This document shows positions 1-10,106 of a stretch of 64,000 bases of DNA, one piece after another (the first letter of the stretch is position 1; every line of letters starts with the position of its first letter). A program made the position numbers and the translations under genes. The stretch comes from Cucurbitaria berberidis CBS 394.84 (taxonomy: Eukaryota; Ascomycota; Dothideomycetes; Pleosporales; Cucurbitariaceae): NCBI RefSeq assembly GCF_010015615.1, contig NW_024468937.1, forward strand, positions 1,723,745 to 1,787,744, given 5' to 3'. The notes under the pieces are model-generated. The model worked only from the letters and a program-made list of their open reading frames with translations, was not told where the DNA came from and ran no database searches.

Positions 1-1354
1 GCGTGAGAGCGTTGGCGCTTTCCTCCGATGGCAGTCGCGCGGAGAGGAGAATTTGTAGCATTCTGGAGGTTTGCGAGGGGCACGCGACGGTTCGACATGA
101 CTACAGAGACCTGAGGCGAAGGAGGGATGGCTACTGCTGCCATACGTAGTTATCAGCGGTGGTTGGGCCTGAGGCGTGGTGGGAGGGAATGAGTGGTGGA
201 GGGGCAGGCGTGACTATGGAAGCTCACGACGCGACGCAACAGGGCACGTCGAGGGTCTTTCAGCAGCGCGTAGCAGCCATGGCAGGGTGCTGGAGCTTGG
301 GAGATCAGGTGGGGAGCTAACAAGAAGCAATTGAGCGAAGGAGAAGCGCGTCGCAGCACGGGTGTCTGTGTTTGTAGCGAAGAAGGTTCCAATGATGTTG
401 TTTTCCCTGGAGGCTGGTGGATGCTTGAAAGAGAACCATGGCGCGAACGTCTTAGCGTGCATTTGGGCCAATGCACCAGGGTTCCACGGCAACCAACCGC
501 GTACCCTTGCACTGTCAACATGCCCGACCACAATACAATGCAATTTTGTTGTGGCTCCAAATAAACAGACTGGTACCCTTGTTTATGTTATTTCTTTAGT
601 GCAGTTCCTAGGCACATCGTGGAAAATGACGCTACTACAGTCCGGGCCAACGTATCTCCACGCGCCCTCTGCTCTTCGCACCCCCTTCTCATGCCGGCTG
701 CAGAAGGAGTCATCAACACATTGCAAGTCCGGGCAACAATCATGACAGGACATCCCGAAGCTTTGCTGGGCCTTAGACTTATATAGGCGCCCTATTGCTG
801 TAGGCTCACCCTTTGCTCAGCTCTGGAGTGCCCGTCCCTAAACAACGCTCATGTAAGCAGTCGGTACATGCCATATCATCGGCACTCCATTCATTCGTAC
901 CACAAGCTTTGCAAAAATATTGAATACACTCATACACTCAGTCCCCCCTTTCGCACGCAGCTATCCGTTGATTATTTTCGTAGCTGCCGCAAGAGTTGGC
1001 TGCTCTTTCCCAATATTTTAAGATTACAGAATAAGATGGTCCGCTATTCGTGACCTTCCTCGTGGTTCCAACCTTGGATCACCAGCTTGGCTTTCCGCTC
1101 CCTAGAGTCCACAACCCTCAAAATCCGCCAGACTAACGAATGAAATGACTATTTGTCGACGCATCTCGCTCTTTGAGTCATTCAAGCCTCTATTTCCAAA
1201 CTAATTCCCCGCGTGCATGACACAATCACAATACACTTTCACTTTCACTTTCACTGCAGCAAACACGTAAAAACATTTCTGATTCTTATAAAGGGTGTCC
1301 CATTATCCCTACACTCCATATCTCTGTCATCGTCCCTCTTCTCAACCAACAGCC
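1..1354. other. Intergenic; no supported gene, promoter of next gene at right end
   Basis: I see no gene here. The open frames in 150-750 overlap on both strands, have no family resemblance and no convincing start, so I treat them as chance. A TATA-like run lies near 779-785. From about 1200 the DNA becomes pyrimidine-rich, with a short ACTTTC tandem repeat at 1234-1254. This is typical of a fungal core promoter and leads into the gene starting at 1355. A gene lying left of the window could have its 5' region here, but nothing shows it. Confidence 0.5.
1287..1292 (+). promoter_or_regulatory. TATA box of the gene at 1355
   Basis: TATAAA lies 63 bp upstream of the ATG at 1355, inside a pyrimidine-rich leader. 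The position suits a fungal core promoter for a short 5' UTR. Assigned by sequence and spacing only. Confidence 0.45.
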
Positions 1355-2062
1355 ATGTCCTACCAACAGAAACTTCGCGGTCAACCGCCCCAGCACTGGA
1401 ACGCCTACCGTCCAACGTATGGCCCTCCAGCACACACTGCACCGCCGTACCATGAAGAACCTCTCGAAGAAGGCATTCCGTATCCAAACTCAGCCCCCCT
1501 CAACCGACGTCGCTCACAGACTGTGAAACGCAACAAGCCCGACCGCGACGAGGAGCAACTCCCCCAACTCTGGGACACGGAGCTAGACGACCTCATGGGC
1601 CGCACGTCACGCGCCTACGACGTAGTAGTCAACTACGAGCGCGACAGCGAAGGCGGCCAGCGCTGGTCCCGCGAAGACATTGCGCTGATCCGCGACCTGG
1701 GCAAGTACATATGGGACGACCTGCGCGCGATGAAGAAGTGGCAGCGTACCGTTGCAGAACAAGGAGACGTGGACGAGGATACGATGCGCCAAATCTTCGA
1801 CGACGCAGACAAGATGCACGCGTACTGCTCGGAAATCCAAGCCACCATCAGGGAGAAGGAGTATGCCGGTGGCTTTGTGGTGGATACGCAGGGAAACTTG
1901 GCTGTAGCGCATGGCTTCCGTGATGAGCGCGGTCAGCAGCTTCCTGGTAGGAGCATCCTTCGTCCTGAGAGCTCGGATTGGAGTGAGACTGATCCTTCTA
2001 GCGCTCGTCGGCGATCCCGTCCCCAAGGTCGGCCAGTCCGTAAGCAGAATGCAGGGCGTTGA
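1355..2062 (+). CDS. Hypothetical protein, 235 aa
   Basis: Single-exon frame with no recognised family. The ATG at 1355 is chosen because it has a good context (AGCCATGTC) just after the CT-rich leader; the frame stays open 20 codons further upstream without a better start. The first third is Pro/Arg-rich and looks disordered. The middle (about residues 70-180) is rich in acidic residues, Trp and Arg and is probably helical. The C-terminal 45 residues are basic and Ser/Arg-rich. No signal peptide or membrane segment is visible. Codon use looks normal, so I consider it a real gene of unknown function, probably lineage-restricted. Confidence 0.7.
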   Translation: MSYQQKLRGQPPQHWNAYRPTYGPPAHTAPPYHEEPLEEGIPYPNSAPLNRRRSQTVKRNKPDRDEEQLPQLWDTELDDLMGRTSRAYDVVVNYERDSEGGQRWSREDIALIRDLGKYIWDDLRAMKKWQRTVAEQGDVDEDTMRQIFDDADKMHAYCSEIQATIREKEYAGGFVVDTQGNLAVAHGFRDERGQQLPGRSILRPESSDWSETDPSSARRRSRPQGRPVRKQNAGR

Positions 2063-2761
2063 GGAGCGAGACTCCTATCGCCACCCTCGACGGGGTATTG
2101 CAGGCCATCTAGGGAACCATACCCTACACTACTAGGCAGTTCGCACGGTAGAAGTGAGCAAACTATCAGTTGGAGGTCGAAGAAGGAGCTTTTGGGTGGA
2201 GATGTTGGCCGCACTGTGTGTGTCTCTGGAGAAGGCTGACTCTGTGAATAACGGTGAGAGTGGGAAGTCATATACAACTTCGTGCTAGATCAACGAATGC
2301 AGTGATACCTAATTCTGCCTTCATCAACTCACCAAATCATCGTGCACTTCCCCCAGCCCCCCTCTGTAGTCGAGAAGTCTTCGTGCCTATGTCGTAGCTT
2401 CAGAGCACCTCTTGAAACAGTTTGAAGCCGTGATCGTTTCGTGAACGGAGATGAATAGTCAACTTTACGAGTCTATGGTATAAGTGCATGAGCGCAGCAA
2501 AACCACCAAACGTCCAAACTCCCTGTGTATGCGATGGCGGCGTTCATCAGGCCCTCATCATCTCTCATGGACCGCGTAAGAGACTGAGAGGGGAGATATG
2601 TCCAGCCTGCCTCCTGTCGTGCACCTCTCCCATACCGAGGCCCAAATGACATAGAGGCGCAACGCCTTGAACTCCCAGGGATCACCGGACTTCTTCCAAG
2701 ATAAGTGATATCCAACTCCTCAGCCCCTCTTTCCCCGCCACCCACTACTAACTCCCTGCCG
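2063..2761. other. Convergent intergenic region
   Basis: Gap between the 3' ends of two convergent genes. It should hold both 3' UTRs and polyadenylation signals. I see no coding potential, RNA gene or repeat in it. Confidence 0.5.
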
Positions 2762-5700
2762 CTAATTGAAAAACCAGCTTGTCCTCTTCGCCTTGTTAGC
2801 ATCACCCTCGCCATCCTGCTTCTGCAAGTTGCCAATGATTGGTAGCACAGGTCCGTCTTGTACAGGTCCACCTCCGCCACGGAGGGGTTTGGCAATCCTT
2901 GAGCCAACGCCGCCGCCGAAAGCGTAAGACGCGCCGGCAGATGGGGAACCCAAGCCGCGGGTAGAGCCTGCTTTTGCAGCTTCGAGACGTTCTTTGACGG
3001 CTGTAAGTTGCGCTTCGAAACTGTTCACCATTAGCCAATGTCGTGGATGTGAAGATTCCAGGGCAGGGGTCAGGGTGTGTACATACCGATGGTTCGCCGC
3101 TGTCAATTTCTCTTGCGAATCTTGCAACAGGCTCTCTAGAGATTGTATCCGCTCATTGCGAGCAATCAACTTGCGTTCCGCAATGGCGACCTCCTTCTTC
3201 AAGCTGGAGTTCTGCTCGACGAGTTGTCGCTGTACAACGGTGAGCTGCTCGAGGTTGCGCTCGAGGAACATCATTTTCTTCTGCTGGGCGCGGTTGTTCG
3301 AAGTACGCAGGACGTTGTTATACTGCTCTCGTGTCTCATCTAGTGAGATCTCGAGCTCAACCACCTGTGAGGGAATGCAAATTAGCATAATTGTCTTGCG
3401 TGGTACAAGCTTTCTGGGAGTACTTACCCGCTCACACCTATTCTGCAGGTCGCGCATCAAGCTCTTCTTCATGTTATCGAACTCAGCAATCTGCTGTTGT
3501 ACTGTCTTCCCATTGATGCCATTGGCGGCGCCACTAGCAATTGCACCACTCTTGATGCGCTGTTGTAGACTGTCAACCTCGGCCCTGAACTTCTGGTTCT
3601 CTTCCGCCCTCAGCGCAAGATCCTGCTTCAGACCCTCGACAAGCTCCAGATTGCCTTCTTGCCGCGCCGAGTAGGCGTCTGCGAGACGTGACTTGAGCTC
3701 CTCCCGGTCTGCCTCTGTAAGATTGCGCTCGAGCAACTCTTCGTATGAGTTTTGCAGATTGGTGCAGCGTGCTTCGAGAGCATCGCGCCGCTTCGTATGT
3801 ACATTGTCCTCCTCGCCCCGAGCAGTGAGGGACAGCTCGGCTTGCCGTACGATGCCTTGTGTTTCTACGAGCTTCTCGCGGAGCTCTTGTATCGCGTCTG
3901 GTGCAATGGCCTCGCCAGAGGAGCTCATCTCATGGAGCTGGTCAAGCTGCTCGATGATCTTTCGTAAGCTGCGCTCATTGTCGCTGAAGACTTCGCCACC
4001 AAGATCAAAGCCGGCCATCATCTGCGCCATAGCCTCGGCCTTCTTTCTCTTCTTCTCGTCCATTGCGGCGCTGGTCTCCTTGGCATTCATTTTGGCATCT
4101 AGAAGCTGTTGTTTAACATCATCTAGCTCGGTCGTTAGTTCCGAGTTGGCCTCTTTGAGTCCGTCCATGGTGATCAACGCCTCCTTGCTCTCGAATTGAA
4201 TCTTCTCAACCTGCATCCTCATCTCATTCAACTCCATAGTGATGCGCTCGTTGTCTTTGTTGGTTTTGGAATCCCGGTCTTTGTAGTATTGGAGCTCATC
4301 TTTGGCAGTCTTGAGCTGATCCTCTGCTTTGGCGAGCTGGCTTTCCCTCTCGGCAACCTGATCTTGAAGCTCATTCTCCCTTCGTAGGAATTCGTCCTTC
4401 TCATCCTTGTCCAATGGTATGCTCGGTGTACTTGCACGCTCCAGTTCCATCCTGGAGTCCGGCCGTGATGGTGTCTCCGAGCTCTTCGTAGCATCCAGTC
4501 TTGACGGTGTCCCTGCGCGCGGTGTTGTGGGTGGTCTTCTGCCTGCTGTGGTGCCTGTTTCCAATGTCGGTGCCCATTTCTCCTTCGGGACCGTTTCACC
4601 TCCGCGCCAAAGTGTGACTTCGCTTTCAAGCACAGCAACGTATTTCTCGAATGTCGTGACCTGTCCTTGTGCCTTCTTGAGCATCGCCTTGAGCTCAGTA
4701 GGACTGAGTTCAGCATTGACCTTGGCTTTGTTCTTGATCGTCTTTGCTCGCATACCGAACCGGAGGGTACTTAGAGTCTCAGCGTCGTTGTAGCTGCTTG
4801 GGGAACAGTTGATGATAAGTGTGGTTCGGGAGTTGCCGCCAAGAGATTCTTGTAGAATGCGCGTGAGTTTCGAATCTCGGTAGGGAACATGCGACGCTTT
4901 GCTGTCCGTCAACGAGTTGATGACCATGCCTAACGCACTCAAGCTCTTGTTGATCTTTTTCGCCTCTTCCAAAGTTTGTCCACTTGCTCCGGTCTTGCCA
5001 ACCTTCTCGGAACCAGCCAGATCGACCAAGAAAAGCTGCCCGCTCTTCATTGACCCTGTCTCGACGTTCTTCTGGGTTACGGTGACGACGAAGATGGAGT
5101 GGGACCGCGATGATTCCTGGTTCATGTTTGTAGCCGAAACCGCTCGTGCTGTTCCGCCTCTTCGCAAGACCTCGTAGACCTCTTCCTGGCTTGAGACGTA
5201 GACTTCCAGTAGGCCCTTGACGTATACACCCCGGTTCTTCTCCTCGTGGACTGGTAAATTGTCGTTTTGTGGAACCAACAGATCTCGAATGCGCTCCATA
5301 TAGATTTCCATGTAGCTGACGCGGACAGTGTACTCGATGTTACTGGGCGATGCCAATATGCTTGCGAAGATTTGTTGCACAATACGTGGGATGACACCTT
5401 TTCCTACATCGTCATCTATATCACTACCCATCATGGTGTAGGACTTTCCCGCGCCTGTCTGGCCGTAAGCAAACACGGTGCCATTGTATCCGTTGAGGAT
5501 ATCGTCGACGGTCGGGCGAATGGAGTAGTCGAAGACGTCGGCCTGGCGCGAGGCCATATCGAAGACGCGGTCGAAGGTGAAGGCCCCCGCAGCCTCTTTC
5601 GACTGTACATATCGTTGTTAGCAGGTTTCGTAGCGTGGAATGGCCTCAACTCTCTGTCACTGGGCCGTACCTGGATTGTACATGTGTCCTCGGAATTGAA

Positions 5701-5920
5701 GTCGACAATGGGCTCTCCGCCGCTGGCTATCTCAATCTTGTTCTGCGGGCGGAACCGCGCCAACACTACATTGTCCCATGGTTAGTAACCTATGTGCACT
5801 CATTCCGTGCTCTCTCGGTATCGCTGCGCACCTTTGATCGTGTTGGAGCCCCTGTGGTCGAATCATTAGCTACATACCACCCCGCAAACAAGCTCGCACC
5901 ACCAGGGCGACTTACGACAT
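2762..5920 (-). CDS. kinA: Kinesin-1 heavy chain (conventional kinesin), 943 aa
   Basis: Plus-end-directed microtubule motor that moves vesicles, dynein and endosome-related cargo in hyphae. Six exons: 5920-5916, 5851-5832, 5765-5671, 5602-3428, 3364-3087 and 3020-2762. The first coding exon is only five nucleotides (ATG plus two bases). The spliced N-terminus reads MSGSNTIKVLARFRPQNK, as in fungal kinesin-1. The motor domain covers about residues 1-330, with P-loop GQTGAGKS at 87-94, switch I NMNQESSRSH at 199-208 and switch II DLAGSE at 234-239. A neck and long coiled coil follow to about 890, then a Gly/Arg-rich tail ending in SWFFN. Length and motor sequence match the fungal KHC family (about 930 aa). 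It lies between the Rad6 gene and a small hypothetical gene, with no functional link to either. Confidence 0.95.
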
Positions 5921-6739
5921 GGTTACTGTGCGGTATAGTGTTCCGGCCCAGAGGCCTCCCTCTACTTGCTTCTCTCACTCTTGGCTGCAGGTGTTGCTGC
6001 AAGCCCAGCGGGAAAGGCTGTCGTGGTACCGTCACGTCTTGCGGTGTCTCGGCGCGTGGCGGTGGGCAATTCAGGGCCCCGCTGCTGTTTATTAAGGGGA
6101 ACAAACTGGAACAACCCCCGAGCTGTTCCTGGCGCAAACAAAGTAGCACAAGCCAAGAGCCGTAAAGGAGCGTGTCTAGCGTGAGCAGCGGGTGCAGCGA
6201 CTGACTTGATGTAGACGACGTTGCCGGGTTGGGTCGGGGTGCAGGCTTCGGCGTATGTTGATGCGTCAACCTGCAAGCCTCGTAGCGCGCCTACCTCCTC
6301 CCCCGCAACCGTCGTCCAACGGCCGTGACGCATTCCCACCCTCGCTTGATTAGAGTACTTCTGAGAGCACTTCTATGTAGAGTCCTGGCATGGTAGAAGC
6401 CTTTTCTCAGCAACATAGACATGGCAATCATCACGTCTCTGCAAGAGAACGGGACCCTGCATGAGTCGGCCTTGGATATGCCGTGGCACCTCATCTCCAT
6501 CGACATGAATGAGCACACGGGATAACTGAAGAGCAGGTCCATTGACTACAAAGATACTGCCATGCAATACACATCAAGAAACAGCCCCAAACGCCTCGCT
6601 GTAAGAGAAACCAGGATAAAACCGCTGCGCCGCCAGGATAACCGTTGTAACACTGTCCATGTCCTTCCCAACTCCCATGTCATGCTTGCCTTGCCTTGCT
6701 ATGTCACGGTCTTATGCCGCGATTCATGCACCGGCCAGC
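5921..6739. other. Kinesin promoter / Rad6 3' flank
   Basis: Holds the 5' region of the kinesin gene and the 3' flank of Rad6, both on the minus strand. Several short overlapping frames on both strands have no family signal. I find no RNA gene or repeat. Confidence 0.5.
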
Positions 6740-7490
6740 TCAGTCTTCCCAGCTCTTCTCTACCGTCTCGCGAACACGCTTCGTGTACTCCTTGCGGTTT
6801 TCCTTGTACAGGTTAGACGCTTCGACGTTCGCTGGCGAGGATGTGTTCGGATCGTTGAGCAAGCTTCCTAATGTCAGCACCGATCTATCGAAATCCTAGC
6901 TGCTCTTCTTGCTCCTTCGCAACGGCTTACCTTTGAATACTCGTCAAGATCGCGGCGACATCGTACGTAGGCGACCACCGGTTTTGTAGGATGTCTAGAC
7001 ACAGCTCTCCCGTTCCATAGACATTTGGGTGAAACATCTGGCTGATGAACTTCACGCCCGGTGGCTTGTTTGGGTATGCTTCCTCAAAATGCATGACCAG
7101 GCGGAAGGTCCCGTCTTCGAAAGGTGTGTCTGCAGGGCCGATGATGACAGCATTCCTGTGCAGGAGTCAGCGAGCTAATTGCAAGAACGCATTTGATAGT
7201 GGTGATTGTGGATAAAAGGCTTGGGAGGACTGTATAAGGGGAGAGGCTGCTTGGAGGATGTCGCGTGTGCGGGGGTGATGCGGAACTCCATACCAGGTCA
7301 TGACATTGTCGGCGATCGGAGAAGCAGAGACACCAGCGGGAGGGTCAGTTTGCATGCGCTGTAGCATACTCCGTTAGCATGGCCCTCTATCAGGTATCCA
7401 TATCGTGTTGCCGTGGGTTCGTTGCGGCACTGACAAGTAGTGGCGTACCTTGAAATCACGCATCAAGCGGCGGCGGGCGGCGGTCGACAT
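6740..7490 (-). CDS. rad6: Ubiquitin-conjugating enzyme E2 Rad6/Ubc2, 151 aa
   Basis: E2 enzyme for histone H2B ubiquitination, PCNA ubiquitination in post-replication repair, and N-end-rule degradation (family knowledge). Four exons: 7490-7449, 7358-7294, 7155-6931 and 6863-6740, giving exactly 151 codons plus stop, the usual size of the filamentous-fungal protein (UvsJ of Aspergillus, Mus-8 of Neurospora). The N-terminus MSTAARRRLMRDFKRMQ is the typical Rad6 start. The HPN motif and the catalytic Cys in GELCLDILQ are intact. The C-terminus ends VEKSWED without the long acidic tail of the yeast protein. The last intron uses the second of two AG dinucleotides four bases apart; only that one keeps the frame. 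Regulation is not evident from the sequence. Confidence 0.96.
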
Positions 7491-8026
7491 TTTTCCACAA
7501 AGATGTTGGAGGGGCGTCGAAGATCGAAAGTAGGTGCGAGTCGGAACGAGGTTGAAGTACGGGCGAGCTGGTTAAGGGAGTGCTATTGGTATGACGGTTG
7601 TGAGGAAATGCGGGCGTCAAGGGAACCTTCCGCACCTAGTCGGCTGGTGGAGGCGAACGCCACGCCCTCACGTGTCATAGTGGAACAAGACCCAGCACGC
7701 AAAAGCTTGTCCCTTCGCTGTCCAATGTCATGCTACAAATTAAAAAAATTGCGATTATGCGCATAATGGTACTGCTGTTTACACTTGTATATTTTCATTT
7801 GGTGTACACCGAGACTTTTCCCTATTTGCAGTCTTATCTATTATACACAGAATTCAATGTCGCCCAACGCCTTGCATCCTGCTGTAAATCAAATTGGCAA
7901 TGCCGCTCGCTTTTAGTAAATTAAATGCATAGCATCCGCCATAAGTTCATGATATCGTGAGTAGCAAAACTTCGTGAATAGTCGGGCAAGACGTGCGACA
8001 GCCAATGTAGGAAAAGGGTAGCGGTG
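7491..8026. other. Rad6 promoter and 3' flank of choline sulfatase gene
   Basis: Upstream region of Rad6. The stretch 7735-7990 is noticeably A+T-rich, with runs of T and TATA-like words. No coding signal or structured RNA recognised. Confidence 0.45.
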
Positions 8027-10106
8027 TTACTCGCCGTAAGCCCCAGCGACGCCGTGATGGGAGGCACTAGCCGTCTTCTCGCGACCTATGTGGTCTACGA
8101 CCGGGAAGCGAGCGCGGCGCTCAAGATCATCCAGAGGGATGTGAGAGCGGATGAAGCGGTCCTTATCGTTATAAGGTGGCTGGTAGTCCCAAGTTTCCTT
8201 GCGGCCTATAACACAGTCAGTCAATCAAAATTCCTTTGTTGGAAATTCTTTCCAAGCTCACCAATCTGCAGAGCGCTCCAGGCGATTTGTCGCATGCGTT
8301 GGCTTTTCAAGACATCCTTATGAATCTGCTGGAAGTCCCACTTTGCATCGGCCTCGGCCTGGAACTCAGCTAGAACCTTCTGGTAGTGTGGCTTCTGAGA
8401 AGTAGCGAGGTCGTTCAGCTCATGTGGGTCATTGACCAGGTCGAACAGCTGCGGGGCGTCGACCAGCGAATAGGTGTATTTCCACTGGTTGCGTCGGATC
8501 ATGTACGTGGGCGTGACTGTGCCTTCTCCCATATACTCGCCAAACACTTCATCCTTCCCAGGTTTGTCCGACACGAGGTACTCGTAAAGGCTAACACCAT
8601 CAATAGGTAGTATTGCCGATGCATCTCCTCCAGCCAGGCCAACAAAAGTTGGAAGGAGGTCCATCGTGGAAACCGATTCTTTCACCTGCTTGGGTTCGAA
8701 TTTGGAGGGGCAGTTGATGATCATAGGTACCCGTGCGCTGTTCTCAAACCAGGACATTTTATACCAAAGGCTGCGCTCGCCAAGCATGTCGCCATGGTCT
8801 CCGGAGAATACAATGACAGTGTCTTGGTCGAGATAGCAGTTCTTGAGAAGCTTTACAAGCTTTCCGACCTGATCGTCGACAAAGCTACAGGCAGCGAAGT
8901 AGGCGCGACGAGCACGGATCTTTGCCTCATCGGGGACTGGGTTGTCCCAAAGATCGATGGTCTTCAAGAGTCGCCGGGAGTGGGAGTCTTGGTCCTCTTG
9001 CGCAATTTCCGTCTTGGGCAAAGGGATGTCGACGCCCTCGTAACGGTCCCAGTACTCCCGTATCATGGTATACGGATCATGAGGATGTGTCAAGGAGATC
9101 GTGAGGGCAAAAGGCCGACGAGTCTCCGGGTCTGACCGTACATAGTCGTACAAGTATTGTTGAGCCTAGCGATGGTTACATTAGGAAGTTGTTCTAGAGA
9201 CAGATGAAGATCACATCGGCAATCAGATCATCCGTTCGTTGGCTTGCTTACCTTGTACATGACGTCTTCGTCATAGTCAAGTTGATTAGATCGCACGCAT
9301 GGACCTGCTTGCATGACCGAGGACATGTTGTGGTACCACTCCTGGCGCTCTTCTGGCTTATCCCAGTTGACAGCCCAACCAAGGTCACCGGGATAGATAT
9401 CGGAAGTGAGTCTGTAATGACATGATCAACAAAAGCTATAGTCACATGTCGAACGAACTCACCTGTGTTCAAATCCGTGAAGCTGGTCCGGCCCAATGAA
9501 GTGCATCTTGCCTGCAAGAGCGGTCTCATAACCTTCTCTTCGAAGGTAGTGCGCGTACGTAGGTACCTCAGGACCAAGGATCGAGGCATTGTCGTACCCA
9601 CCAATCTTGGACGGAAGTTGTCCAGTGCACATGGTGAACCTAGATGGCGCGCATAGCGGAGAGTTGCAATAGGCGCTGGAGAAATTGACTCCAGTCCGGG
9701 CAAGCTCATCGAGGTTGGGTGTCTTGATGACCGAATTTGGGTCGTTGAACTTCTGAAGTGGAGCGGCCATCTGATCAGCCATGATGTACAGAATATTGGG
9801 CTTCTTCGAGGCTCCATTTGATCGCTGGTTGCCGGACGCATAGGCGTTTGACTGTTGAAGGAGAGACTGAGAAGTAATGAAATCCCTTCCGTCTAATTGG
9901 CGCTGTGGATGTCCGTTGCCGTTCGTGGCGCCATTACTGCCGTTAACGGGGCCACTGCCATTAGTAGGAGAGGATTCGAACGAGACGTTGCCGTCAGCGT
10001 GAGTGTGAGCCTCGAGCGAGACGTTGCCGTGCGTCTTTGACGTCTGCTTTAGTGGGTGAGAGTAGGATGGCGGCTCCTCCGGCTCCAGCAAGATACTGGG
10101 AGCCAT
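8027..10106 (-). CDS. Choline sulfatase (sulfatase family), 628 aa
   Basis: Predicted to hydrolyse choline-O-sulfate to choline and sulfate, releasing a fungal sulfur and osmolyte store. Four exons: 10106-9463, 9411-9252, 9165-8262 and 8205-8027. The sulfatase core begins near residue 101 with KKPNILYIMADQM. The signature CAPSR at 152-156 carries the Cys normally converted to formylglycine, inside NSPLCAPSRF as in choline sulfatases. Later metal-site and active-site segments (FSGDHGDMLGE) and the choline-sulfatase C-terminal region are present. The first 100 residues are a Ser/Asn/Gly-rich, probably disordered extension not needed by the family. There is no signal peptide, so the enzyme is probably intracellular. 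The start is chosen from the ATG context (CAAGATGGC). The last intron is only 56 nt; ignoring it would truncate the C-terminus. Confidence 0.9.
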
